64,000 nt of DNA from Siphonodentalium dalli (Eukaryota > Mollusca > Scaphopoda > Gadilida > Siphonodentaliidae), in the NCBI GenBank assembly GCA_032622095.1, contig CP136064.1, positions 184,866,209 to 184,930,208 on the forward strand, given 5' to 3'. The notes under the pieces were generated by a model, which saw only the letters and a program-made list of their open reading frames with translations, was not told where the DNA came from and did not search any database. Below are positions 35,501-42,886 of this stretch, one piece after another; positions within the stretch are counted from its first letter, which is position 1; every line of letters begins with the position of its first letter. The position numbers were made by a program, and so were the translations under genes.

Positions 35501-37171
35501 AATTGTAGTTTGATATTGCAACATTTTATTAGGGGGAATTTGTTGTTTTTAGACCAACATTTGCATATTTACCTACTTTTTTCCAACTGGAAATTTGCAA
35601 CACTTGGACAGCTTGTGTCCTGGTCGCTCCCCTGTGGCTAGTCAAACTCTGCTAGTTAATTTAAGAAAACATTCCTACATTTGGTCAAACATTGGACTGA
35701 AATGGTCATCAGTTGGAAATTTTCCAACCTAAATTTTCCAACACAAGGAAAGCTTGAGGCCATTCTAGATGCTAGGATTTTGCGGTTTTGTTGTTCAGAA
35801 TTCAAAATTTTCTCACACTGGGCCGAACCATGGTCACATTTGTCAAAATTGTGGACTGAAATGGTCATCAGTTGGAAAATTTCCAAACTTCACGGGGGTA
35901 TGAGGTTTCAAATTTCCAAAACTATAGGAACGCTTAAATCCAGTCTAGATGCTAGAATTTTGAGATGTTAGGATTTATGAAATTTTCAGGTTCAGACCTC
36001 TCATACCGGATATATATAACCATGGTTCTGTTTCTCCATCTGGCTATTGTGACCACAAGAGCCATTTAGAATAAGCCAGCAGGGGCAATATCTGATTCAA
36101 GGAGGGCAGGTTCAATTGGATTCCCTTGTTGTAGCTCGCATTTTCACGAAGAGTGATTTGTTTCTTATAGGAAGTTCCCATTCTGACACAGGAATATATG
36201 CAGTATTACAGGAAACTTGTAGCTTTACAGACACACTCAATGACACAGACTCGACTGAAGCAGAATGTTCAAAATGTAAGTCCGCCTTTAGTCAATCAAA
36301 CGTCGCATGTGTACTTGCACATAACGATTACACGAAAGTACGTTATAAGCTATCAGAGGTCCCATAAAATACTGCGGATATGGTCACTCTTTGTTCCCAA
36401 TGTCTGGTATATTTGTCTGGATTATGCATTCAAAAGTATAAACTGGGAGGAGGAAGACGTAGTTATGGATGAGCATGAATGTGGTTTAATAATTAATAAT
36501 ACCCAATGATCGTCCTTGTATACCAAGAATTTAGATGAAAACACGTAGCACTGAATTCGATTGAAGAAACACTTTATATTATGACCTTGACCAAATATTG
36601 CACGCAATTTCGTCATGATATATATGTGTAAGTTATACAATGTATAGGGATGTAGAGTTTATTTTAAGTGCACATCATTGGCATAAAATCCTTCGAATTC
36701 CCCGTTGTGAGCAATTTAGATCACTAATGTCACGGTTGAAACAATGGTCACGTTCTTCATTTTGTTCCATATAATCTGTCCATTTTGTTCCATATAATCT
36801 ATCCCATTTTCTTGACTTGTTATTCTATGTTAATGTACATTTGACCATACATGGTATAACTTACAAATAAACTTGATTAATTGATTGATTGAATGATTGA
36901 TTGTTATCGGTTAAACGTTTTTTAAAAGAATGTTACAATATTCCTATCTTTTCAGGCCATGAGAGAATTCCATATAAATATGATATCCCAAAGAAGCGTC
37001 AAACGTTCAGCTGTACACTCGACGTGCGAAAAAGCCCATGAGGACCCTTGCTTGCAGCAGGACGACACAGTCAGTGTGTTGGATAGTGAACAATCTGTAT
37101 TGCAGGCCGATGTTCATAATGTCCGACCGACCTATGGGGAGGAAAACCTTCAACTCACTGCTTCCGCTTAA
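20428..37171 (+). CDS. Tandem FYVE-type zinc finger protein gene (8 exons, 5' end not seen)
   Basis: Eight GT/AG-bounded exons join without a frame break into at least 409 codons ending in TAA at 37169-37171. Order in the protein: a complete FYVE finger (exons 1-3; ligand pairs CMGC, HHC with ICG, FCYYC, VCKPC and the conserved RKHHCR-ICG core); an acidic/polar linker; a basic-aromatic stretch KKGKFFRFFKKQKR (exon 4); a second, degenerate FYVE-like finger (exons 5-6; CEDC, SHDCLTCGKIFCDDC, then YRVCRFC); a polar C-terminal tail (exons 7-8). FYVE domains are known to bind phosphatidylinositol 3-phosphate on endosomes, so an endosomal or autophagic membrane role is an inference. I cannot name an orthologue. 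The junction phases (2,0,2,0,0,0,0) agree at every splice, which is strong support. One or more 5' exons are missing. Confidence 0.8.
20531..21859. other. FYVE intron 1, left part: nothing recognised
   Basis: Intronic sequence before the K1 MITE. Two overlapping open frames near 21217-21616 on opposite strands have no motif and lack splice partners. The intron spans 20531-28359 (7.8 kb), most of it mobile DNA. Confidence 0.4.
22104..22135. repeat. Perfect 32 bp palindrome at foldback left end
   Basis: AGGATATCTT, then CCCCCGCGGGGG, then AAGATATCCT: a perfect palindrome inside the left terminal arm of the foldback element. The right terminal arm has the GATATCC and G-tract blocks but not this exact dyad. 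Confidence 0.95.
22425..25545 (+). repeat. Satellite array, direct arm (about 19 units of ~169 bp)
   Basis: The unit, starting at a convenient point: GTCCAGGTCAGGATATCT, a C tract of 8-16 with ACCCAGCACCTACATGAC, A7 TAATCTTATGG, TTTTATCGCTCGTTTTGC, TTTATATAGTCATGAAACAG, CGAGAAATTAACTTCTTCTG, AACAAGTTGTTTGAGTCAGG, GTTTGGGGTG and a G tract. Nineteen CACCTACATGAC-type landmarks were counted, from about 22425 to 25474. Units differ mainly in tract length and a few positions (GAGAACA/GACAACA, TCGCTCG/TCGCTTG). Confidence 0.95.
25546..26930 (-). repeat. Satellite array, inverted arm (about 9 units)
   Basis: The same unit in reverse complement (landmark GTCATGTAGGTGCTGGG), nine copies, ending in the terminal inverted repeat. 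The switch of orientation is abrupt: after GTCATGAAACAGCGAGAAA the sequence turns directly into GATTATTTTTTTGTCATG. The arms are unequal, 19 against 9 units, which suggests loss or gain of units after formation. Confidence 0.95.
27424..28359. other. FYVE intron 1, right part: nothing recognised
   Basis: Unique AT-rich intron sequence running to the acceptor TTTTACGCTTGTAG of exon 2. Open frames near 27929 and 28221 have no supporting motif; the latter overlaps exon 2 in a different frame. Confidence 0.4.
28360..28450 (+). CDS. FYVE gene exon 2: core of first FYVE finger
   Basis: After the acceptor GCTTGTAG the frame (one base completing Ile) reads CGDVFCYYCTRKTRRLTP and DIVPDPDAKKYK, ending AAG|GTAAAT. 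CGDVFCYYC supplies the fourth to sixth zinc ligands of a FYVE finger. The following basic TRKTRR corresponds to the variable loop. Ends in phase 0, matching exon 3. Confidence 0.85.
28635..28957. mobile_element. Terminal-inverted-repeat element, ~323 bp
   Basis: The left end GACATTAGCCAGGTTTAGCC is matched by GGCTAAACCTGGCTAATGTC at the right. Inner inverted words are ACGCGTG and TAACTTGT. TTAA precedes the left end, but no TTAA follows the right end, so the target duplication is uncertain. Located in FYVE intron 2. Non-coding. Confidence 0.75.
29264..29585 (+). mobile_element. tRNA-derived SINE, full length with target duplication
   Basis: The head has an A-box-like TGTCTCAGTCGGTTAGGG and a B box GGTTCAAATCC, as in tRNA-derived SINEs. 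The body contains ACTCGCCGATGGCCGGTGG and a 3' end GCGACATTAAACACCAAACA followed by ATCA repeats. It is flanked by ATGAACACATTTACG (29249-29263) and ATGAACACATTGACG (29586-29600), a 15 bp target duplication with one difference, so insertion is fairly recent. Sits in FYVE intron 2 in the sense orientation. The AAACACCAAACAATCAATC tail resembles SINEs of molluscs and related phyla (recall). Confidence 0.9.
29690..30080 (-). pseudogene. C-terminal tail of a non-LTR reverse transcriptase, frameshifted
   Basis: On the minus strand the sequence reads KARKFEGYISKKFVSKTSV, then after a frame change NPYELIDTKTPGFKKSFF and PKTLKDWNTLKEDSMHA. SFFPKTLKDWNTL is the standard ending phrase of a LINE reverse transcriptase C terminus. 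The frame change and the truncated start show that it is dead. It lies antisense in FYVE intron 2, immediately before exon 3, and may supply that exon's polypyrimidine tract. Confidence 0.65.
30098..30282 (+). CDS. FYVE gene exon 3: end of first FYVE finger plus acidic linker
   Basis: Begins at TCTCTTGTAG|GTG and reads VCKPCYEKICCDDSDDG. VCKPCYEKI is the classical closing zinc pair of a FYVE domain, and joined to KKYK of exon 2 it makes the usual YxVCxxCY phrase. The remaining ~45 residues are polar, with several acidic clusters (TDPEDGPEV), likely disordered. The donor is GAGG|GTACGT; the two leftover bases join exon 4 as a Gly codon. Confidence 0.85.
30685..30832 (+). CDS. FYVE gene exon 4: basic-aromatic membrane-binding-like stretch
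   Basis: Acceptor GTTATGTTTTCAG, donor CGA|GTAAGT. The product is ILRIMSIRGKLLDAFDSDM, then a polar segment, then GRKVAKKGKFFRFFKKQKR. The last part alternates Lys/Arg with Phe, as in MARCKS-effector-type peptides known to insert into acidic membranes. This is a composition argument, not homology. It sits between the two zinc fingers, which would place three membrane-contact modules in series. Confidence 0.8.
31787..32014 (+). CDS. FYVE gene exon 5: first part of second, degenerate FYVE-like finger
   Basis: Acceptor TTCTGATTATCGCAG, donor GAG|GTACGT. After an acidic lead (TEHEEETPEIT) come CEDC, NLNIDGVSHDC, LTCGKIFCDDCCDKRVQV and a polar segment. CEDC, C..CGKIFC and DDC match six of eight FYVE ligands in the right order. 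The Trp and the RRHHCR lipid site are missing (SHDC instead), so this finger may hold zinc and fold without binding PI3P. The finger is completed in exon 6. Confidence 0.85.
32470..32950. repeat. 179 bp tandem duplication in FYVE intron 5
   Basis: The unit from ATGTTTGCCTGTAGTGTAG (32591) to GGCGTATCGGATATGAATGA is repeated from 32770 with a 179-base period and no difference seen over about 170 bases. Within each unit the word CATGG..TATCGGATATGAATGAA echoes the degenerate repeat at 2055-2390, so the duplicated DNA belongs to a dispersed family. Confidence 0.9.
33603..33758 (+). CDS. FYVE gene exon 6: end of second FYVE-like finger
   Basis: Acceptor TCTCTTTCAACAG, donor CCG|GTGAGT. VTDTGQRHKRYRVCRFCRQE supplies the closing CxxC of the second finger (YRVCRFC parallels YKVCKPC of the first). 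A helix-like region (TFLREVSSTTQIMIQIQKEI) and SSDDDDP follow. Reading into the donor gives a stop after two codons, so an alternative transcript could end here. Phase 0 on both sides. Confidence 0.85.
33759..36170. other. FYVE intron 6
   Basis: A 2.4 kb intron, AT-rich, without recognisable mobile elements until about 35.4 kb. From 35690 to 35965 it carries a diverged tandem repeat (listed separately). Confidence 0.5.
35690..35965. repeat. Two-unit tandem repeat in FYVE intron 6
   Basis: GGACTGAAATGGTCATCAGT followed by TGGAAA.TTTCCAA occurs at about 35693 and 35850, each time followed by GGAA.GCTT and CTAGATGCTAG.ATTTTG. The period is about 157 bases. The TTGGAAATTT words also appear near 35475 and 35585, suggesting a longer decayed array. 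Confidence 0.75.
36171..36275 (+). CDS. FYVE gene exon 7: helical segment
   Basis: Acceptor TTGTTTCTTATAG, donor AAT|GTAAGT. The 35 residues (EVPILTQEYMQYYRKLVAL, then QTHSMTQTRLKQNVQN) are free of Pro after the start and could form a helix, possibly coiled coil. The length divides by three, so skipping would keep frame. Confidence 0.75.
36956..37171 (+). CDS. FYVE gene exon 8: C terminus and stop
   Basis: Acceptor CCTATCTTTTCAG. The frame begins AMREFHINMISQRSVKRSA, continues with polar, acidic segments and ends ENLQLTASA-stop at 37169-37171. No domain recognised. The phase matches exon 7. Confidence 0.8.
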   Translation, partial: AMREFHINMISQRSVKRSAVHSTCEKAHEDPCLQQDDTVSVLDSEQSVLQADVHNVRPTYGEENLQLTASA

Positions 37172-37185
37172 CTTCACTCAACAGA

Positions 37186-37191
37186 AATAAA
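37186..37191 (+). terminator. Polyadenylation signal AATAAA
   Basis: AATAAA begins 15 bases after the FYVE stop codon, giving a very short 3' untranslated region if used. Further AT-rich signals downstream could serve instead. Confidence 0.6.
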
Positions 37192-38078
37192 CACTGTAAC
37201 ATTACTTACGACAAGGCGGATAGTTGGAAGTGTGAGCTCTCTCACTGGAGAGACGAGTTATCTAACACGTGCAATTCCTTAAAAAGGACGATAGGCCGCC
37301 ATGATGATTTCATTCCATCCGATCCTTATAATGCTAATCACTACCACGCCAAACTTTTTTAAAAAGCCGTGGCAGTGCTAACAAAATCTGATATTTGCAA
37401 CTATTTTGGTTTAATCATATTTATTTGCTCATACATACATGTAAAGGGGATTGGAAGACAAGTGCTAAACATTTAGAGTTCCCCTCCTCGATCTCCCCAA
37501 TACAAAACACCAGAACAATAATACACATTGACGACAAACAAGCAAATATTGAGTAAATACACATAATTAATTGCCTGTTATATACAATATATGTATACAT
37601 CGAAGAACAGAAAGATATATGTGGGTGAATTCGGGATGTATTGGTGAATATGTATACATGTATCGGAGTTCGGTATTAGCGTGGATATATGGTTGTGGTA
37701 TGACAGTTACTGAACCATAGTAAGAAGACACCATCATTTCATCAACGAGCCGACTAATATATTGAATCAGTCGAATTACATTCATTGACTTGCAAACGGA
37801 ATACTTAATTTAAACTTTAAAATTATTTTAAAAATATAAAAATTGGCCACTGTGTAGCTTGAGATCCTCTCTATAGCATTATACTTACTATAATATCATC
37901 ACAGCAATGGGCGACAACCGAATACTCATTCGCAGAGTAACACAATAAACAAGTATTTTGGGCTGAGGTTTCTTAGACTGTTCCGCCATCCTCCCGCGTA
38001 TATATATATTGCCCAAAACATATCTATGTATAGTATCTATACAAATATACTGCTACACACCTTATATACATATGCAAT
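37192..38078. other. Intergenic, nothing recognised
   Basis: AT-rich sequence after the FYVE gene with no motif-bearing frame or repeat boundary. Confidence 0.4.
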
Positions 38079-38079
38079 A

Positions 38080-38219
38080 GTTAACTGTTCTGAGTACCGT
38101 GCGGTTTTTCTCCTGATTGAGATGCGGAGGATTATTTTTACGAGGCGCTAGCCGAGTGAAAATAATCATCGCGTCTCACGAGAGGAGAAAACCCGTACGC
38201 TATACTTAGAAAAGTTCAC
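38080..38219. repeat. Imperfect palindrome, ~140 bp
   Basis: The left arm GTACCGTGCGGTTTTTCTCC and GGATTATTTT pairs with AAAATAATC and GGAGAAAACCCGTACG on the right, around GAGGCGCTAGCCGAG. A foldback MITE-like unit. AGTTAACTG lies at the left edge and AAAAGTTCACT at the right, so borders are uncertain. Confidence 0.7.
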
Positions 38220-39099
38220 TGTTGTGTTTATTATATTTTCTATACCAATTTGCTACGATCCATACCACAAAGAAACACACGGTTAGACCTAATACGTTCT
38301 TAAAGCTACAACATCACCAGCCATTTTTGTTTTGTTAAAATAATGCAAATGACGCAAAAACTGATGCAATGCGGAGAGTATATGATAACATCTTGAGAGT
38401 AAGATAACACGTTCGGTCTTCTGAGAATGGGGATATGATTTTTATTTTGACATAAACAGTTGATGAATATAATTATTTATCTTTGAACTAATAATGTTAA
38501 AGAAATGAGATCGGAACTCAAGCTACACAGCTCCGATCTTGTTAGCGCTGACATGGCCTAACTTTTCAAACAGATACGTACATCTCTCCTTGTATAAGGT
38601 GTAACATTGTAAGGATCTGGTGATGATTGTGCACTTGTAAAGTTCTGAGGTATCACACATGGACCAGAGTGTCGCACCCCGCTCAAACTATGGTCGGCAT
38701 TTTCAACTGTGAAAAATGTTATCCTTGACACAACACTTCAAGACCAAACTCATATTTATTTGTTCTGATAGTTTGATTATCCAACATGCATAAATAAAAT
38801 GTCAAAATGTTTTAGACAGAAAGTTCAATACTTTCCCATTGTTCGTTATATTTTTGGAAGGAAATATTCAATAAAGTGGGTGTTAGGTTGGAAATGCCGA
38901 GCATTTGGAACCAATCAGCCACCATTTGGAAAATTCCATCCCAAGGGGTGCAAATATATTTTCCGGACTTGGGGAATTTCGATTCGGTTCAAGCGTGGGA
39001 CCCTGCAGTTGTACATTTTAATGGAAACCCCGACGGAGACCCTCTAGGCACGCCCCTGTACTATCACCGAACATTACCCCCTTGCTTGCTAAATACTCA
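38220..39099. other. Intergenic, nothing firmly recognised
   Basis: Contains two overlapping open frames near 38799-39103 with GGAAATGCCGAGCATTTGG and CACCATTTGGAAAATTCC words. They could be leading sequence of the retrotransposon that follows, but no motif was seen. Confidence 0.3.
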
Positions 39100-40817
39100 T
39101 TGACGAAGAGTTCCCTCAGGAAGTTATATCATCTATCATAACTGCCAAACGACTGCAGCTGGAAATGGAAAAAAAACAAATGAAAAATTGAATAATTATT
39201 TCTGCTCCACATCGTCCCTGCAAGAATCTGACCAAAAAAAAAGAAGAACCACCACTATTATCTATAGCTAACAATTGTACCTTGACACTTATTAAGATCA
39301 CACCCAAAGATGTATTGGAATCCCTATCAAGCATTAAAGCAACAAATGCCAGTGGCGATGACGGTATCAGCCCCAAAATTATAAAGACCTGTGCTACGGC
39401 CCAAGCAAGTCCTATGTCGTATATATTTTCAATTTTAAAAACATTACTTTGTCCCATCTTTAAAAAGGGAGATCCAAGTATGATGTAATCGAATTATCGT
39501 CCCATTTCATTGCTAAGTTGCCTCTCGAACATATTTGAGAAATGTATCTTTCGACATTTATGAAAATACTTATATGAAAATAAGCTCCTAACAGATTAAC
39601 AATCTGGTTTCACTCCAAATGACAGTACCGTATTCCAGCTAACAGACATATATCATTATCATATTTCATCTCTAGACGAAGGCTAAGAAATCGGTTCTAT
39701 TTTATGTGACATAAGCAAAGCTTATTGATGAAACTTCCAAACTGAGTAAACTGTGTTAAAATACATACGGACTTTTGAAACATTATTTGGAAAATCGACA
39801 ACAAAGAGTCACTTTGGAAAATACCCAGTCGTCTTAGAAATCTGTTGAATCTGGTGTCCCTCAAGGCTAAATTCTGGGTCACCGTCTACTCTTAATATAC
39901 ATCAAATGATATAGCAGATGACATAGCAAGTGATATCAGACTTTTTGCAGACGATACCTCACTTTATCTAGCAGTAGAAAATCCAATATTGGCTGCTGAC
40001 GTTCTAGATTAAGATATATCGAAAATGCACGATTGGTCTAACAAATGGCTCGTTAAATTTAACCCACCCAAAAATGAATCCCTCTTAGGAAAGAAATAAA
40101 ATCTAGCCCCCTCATCTCAAAAACGGCAAATCAACCAATGTGCGAAGTAACTACACATAAACACCTAGGTCTAACCTTCAGTTCCGATGGTAAGTGGAAA
40201 GACCATATCGCAAATATTGAAAAATATATAGTAGGCTGTCCCTGCTGAGGAGGCATACATTTAACCTTGACAGTAGGTTACTAGAAAGAATACATATTTA
40301 TAATGTATTCGTCCTGGCCTGGAGTATGCCTGCTCAGTTTGTGACAACTGCATGCAGCAACGAAGAAGCTAACGAACTAGAAGAAATCCAATACGAAGCC
40401 GCAAGAATCGTAACTGGCGCGACAAGAAGTTGTAGTAAAGAGGGCTTGCTTCGTGAAACTGGGTGGGAGACACTTACGAAACGACGCCGAAATACTAAGC
40501 TAATCCAATTGTTTAAAACGGTGATAAAGTCAATACTCGCCTGGTTATACATATATGTTCCCACTATATCAGGGAGACCAACAAATTACGACTTCAGACC
40601 TAAAGACACGAAACCGGTTTGTTTTGTGTAATACTGAAGCATATAAAAAATGCCTTTTACCTACAGCTGTGAGTCTGTGGATTGATTTACCACCAGAGGC
40701 CAGAAACTGCGAAACCTTATCGGACTTCAAATATGTTCTTAATACTGACCCCGTCGTGAGCCCCCGTGACCTGGAATTTGCTTACACAAGACGAAGTAAA
40801 ATTTTCCATTGTCGACT

Positions 40818-40873
40818 ACGACTAGGGATGAAGCGCTATATAAATGCTATATATTATTATTATACGACTAGGG
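40818..40873 (+). mobile_element. 36 bp tail-only retroposed insertion with target duplication
   Basis: ACGACTAGGG occurs at 40818-40827 and again at 40864-40873. Between them lie 36 bases: ATGAAGCGCTATATAAATGC and TATATATTATTATTAT. Removing the insert and one copy restores the reverse transcriptase frame across HCRLRLG into CSILKYDLYC. GCGCTATATAAAT followed by ATT repeats is a typical 3' end of L2-like LINEs and their SINEs (recall), so this looks like an extreme 5' truncation. Confidence 0.8.
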
Positions 40874-41068
40874 TGTAGCATCCTGAAATACGACTTATAT
40901 TGCAATCATTTACAAGACAATCAATATTGTAAATGTGGCGAAGTTGAAACAGTATCACACTTCCTGCACCATTGCCCAGTCTTCGAAGCCAAAAGAGACA
41001 TATGTTTCAGCAACCTTAATAATTTGGAAACAAAAACACTCTTAGCAGGTTCAAAATCACTTCCCTTA

Positions 41069-42106
41069 AGCTGCTTTCACATACATGCGCTTAACGCATG
41101 CGCAACGCATGCGTTTTACGGGTGCGTTAGGCGGACGTCCACGTTAAGCTTTCACATACCTCCGTTTATACCTATGCGCGTACGCGTCTGTTAGCGGATG
41201 CGTGAAGAATTATTTGTGTTTACATATTGTCCTTTCGTCATGGATTCCGCCAGCGACGAGGACGTTTAGCAATATAATTTGGTAATATATTCCATGATAT
41301 TGATATATTTAACGGAAATACCGACATACCGAATGCTGAATTATGGTATAGTGAATATTGAATCTATATTGATGTTGACTTGAATTTAGCGTCAGTTAAA
41401 ACAACTGATGAACTATACCCTCCCCAAAATAAACAACAAATAATATACACACTGTGTCACCCTGTCATCATGCATGAACTGAGAGCTTAATTGCATGCAT
41501 ATTCTCCATGTCCCGAGTTCTTCATGTTTTTTATAATAGTTTCCCATGAATTTTGGGACATCTGTGCATCGTGGCATCCAATATTTTTAGGATTGAAGAG
41601 GTGTTCATATTTCCGTACTGAATCTATAAGTTTCTCGTCAAAACAAGCATCGTACCTATTCTTTTTAGGCATGGTATCCCTGGTATACCTATGCTCCTAT
41701 ATGCGAGACTGCCAGCAAAAATGCTAACTTCCCACAAAACCATGGCATTCTATGTCATTTAATGTATATTTTGACCTATATCTGCATTTAATTTGACCCA
41801 AGAATAGATAACATGCATGGTGCCAGCTATCATACGCCCCCACATATAATAGAATTCTCATTCGTAAACACCACAAAATATATGCGGTATCTCCCATGAT
41901 TACGACATCGCACCGAATACCCCTGTCCGCTTGTGCGCTTAGCGGATAGGTTTTTGGTCTCGGAGCGAAAAGTTATGCGCGCACGCACGCGCGCGCGTTT
42001 TGCGAATGGTATGTGAAAGCCCCAGTGATAACATTGGAGACCGAAACGATGCGCGTACGGATGCGTAAAACGCATGCGTTAAGCGCATGTATATGTGAAA
42101 GCAGCT
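41069..42106 (-). mobile_element. PIF/Harbinger-like DNA element, 1.04 kb
   Basis: Terminal inverted repeats AGCTGCTTTCACATACATGC at the left and its complement GCATGTATATGTGAAAGCAGCT-like end at the right, continuing with GCGCTTAACGCATGCG. TTA is duplicated at 41066-41068 and 42107-42109, the 3 bp target of PIF/Harbinger. Subterminal inner copies of the motif (AAGCTTTCACATACC at 41150; GGTATGTGAAAGCCCC near 42010) are visible. It carries one small MADF-like ORF on the minus strand and no transposase, so it is a non-autonomous derivative. It splits the reverse transcriptase pseudogene. Confidence 0.85.
41487..41672 (-). CDS. MADF-like DNA-binding ORF of the Harbinger-like element (fragment)
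   Basis: 61 codons from ATG. The order F.EKLIDSVRKYEHLFNPKN, then HDAQMSQNSWETIIKNM, matches a MADF (Myb/SANT-like) domain, in which an LI..V...LYD start is followed by an AW..I helix. PIF/Harbinger transposons encode such a protein next to the transposase, where it helps bring the transposase to the ends. Only the first two helices are present, and the frame stops soon after, so this is probably a remnant or a first exon. Confidence 0.55.
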   Translation of the reverse strand: MPKKNRYDACFDEKLIDSVRKYEHLFNPKNIGCHDAQMSQNSWETIIKNMKNSGHGEYACN

Positions 42107-42165
42107 TTATTCAAAAACATTGAGATATTCGCTAACATTAAAATAATATAGAACTAACTGGCAGA

Positions 42166-42786
42166 TTCAAGCCATATTACACACAACCCTGATGTATACA
42201 ATCTTAGGCTATGCATGAAACAAAATTAAAAACACATTAAAAACAAAATTGAAATCTGTGTAATATCGATCCCAAAGTATCATGCCAAAACCTGCTTGAT
42301 TGGACGGGGGGCAGTCAGGCACATTATAATTAACAATAACAATAGTAATTTTATGCAGCTATTTACATTCATATACATCGAATTGTACTTTCTATTTTTG
42401 TCTGTATGAAACGATTACCATTAATATTTTGTATGTGTATGAAATGACCTAAGATAAACACTATGCTTACTGCCAAATCCTGTGACAACCATCACTATTT
42501 TCCATCATCATACCGTGAACTTTGTACATTATATTGGTTAAAATAAAATATGTTTAAATCAATCGTTCAGATATTAAGTTTAACAAACGGACATACTTAT
42601 TTTCTAGACATTTCCCCCATCAATGAAAATGTTTCCTTCTGCAATAGCATTATCTTTTTGTCTGTATGTCGTCTGCTTAAACTTCTTGAACATCCCTCAA
42701 ATATCCATTCCAATGCATACTTTATAACTGACTGTGATAATCCACTTTTATAACTGGATTGTGGCATCCATTTAGTAACGAAATGG
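42166..42786. other. Repeat-derived spacer
   Basis: Part near 42566-42750 (GTTCAGATATTAAGTTTAAC, then CCATTCCAATGCATACTTTA) is homologous to 15190-15310, with about 110 bases extra here. Function unknown. The rest holds nothing recognised. Confidence 0.4.
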
Positions 42787-42886
42787 TTAAAGATGCATAT
42801 TCCGTTTCGCGGCGGTAAACATATTTTATTCGAGTCGAGGATCCCATCCATCAAAGCTCAGAGTGATCTGGTATCGATGTTTGTAA

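Larger units (their letters stand above)
39100..42165 (+). pseudogene. Non-LTR reverse transcriptase, dead, with two insertions
   Basis: In scattered frames one sees ITPKDVLESLSSIKATNASG with DDGISPKIIK (39282-39400), NYRPISLLSCLSNIFEK (about 39490-39545), a GVPQG-like block (about 39850), LFADDTSLYLAVENP with the catalytic FADD at 39944-39955, HLGLTFSSDGKWKDHI (about 40160), EAARIVTGATRS and LLRETGWETLTKRRRNTKL (40400-40505), and a terminal CKCGEVETVSHFLHHCPVFE (40930-40990). These are the RT fingers, palm, connection and the C-terminal CxCG-HxxxxCP motif of CR1/L2-like LINEs. Many stops and frameshifts show it is inactive. A Harbinger-like element (41069-42106) and a 36 bp tail insertion (40828-40863) interrupt it. 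Confidence 0.9.
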
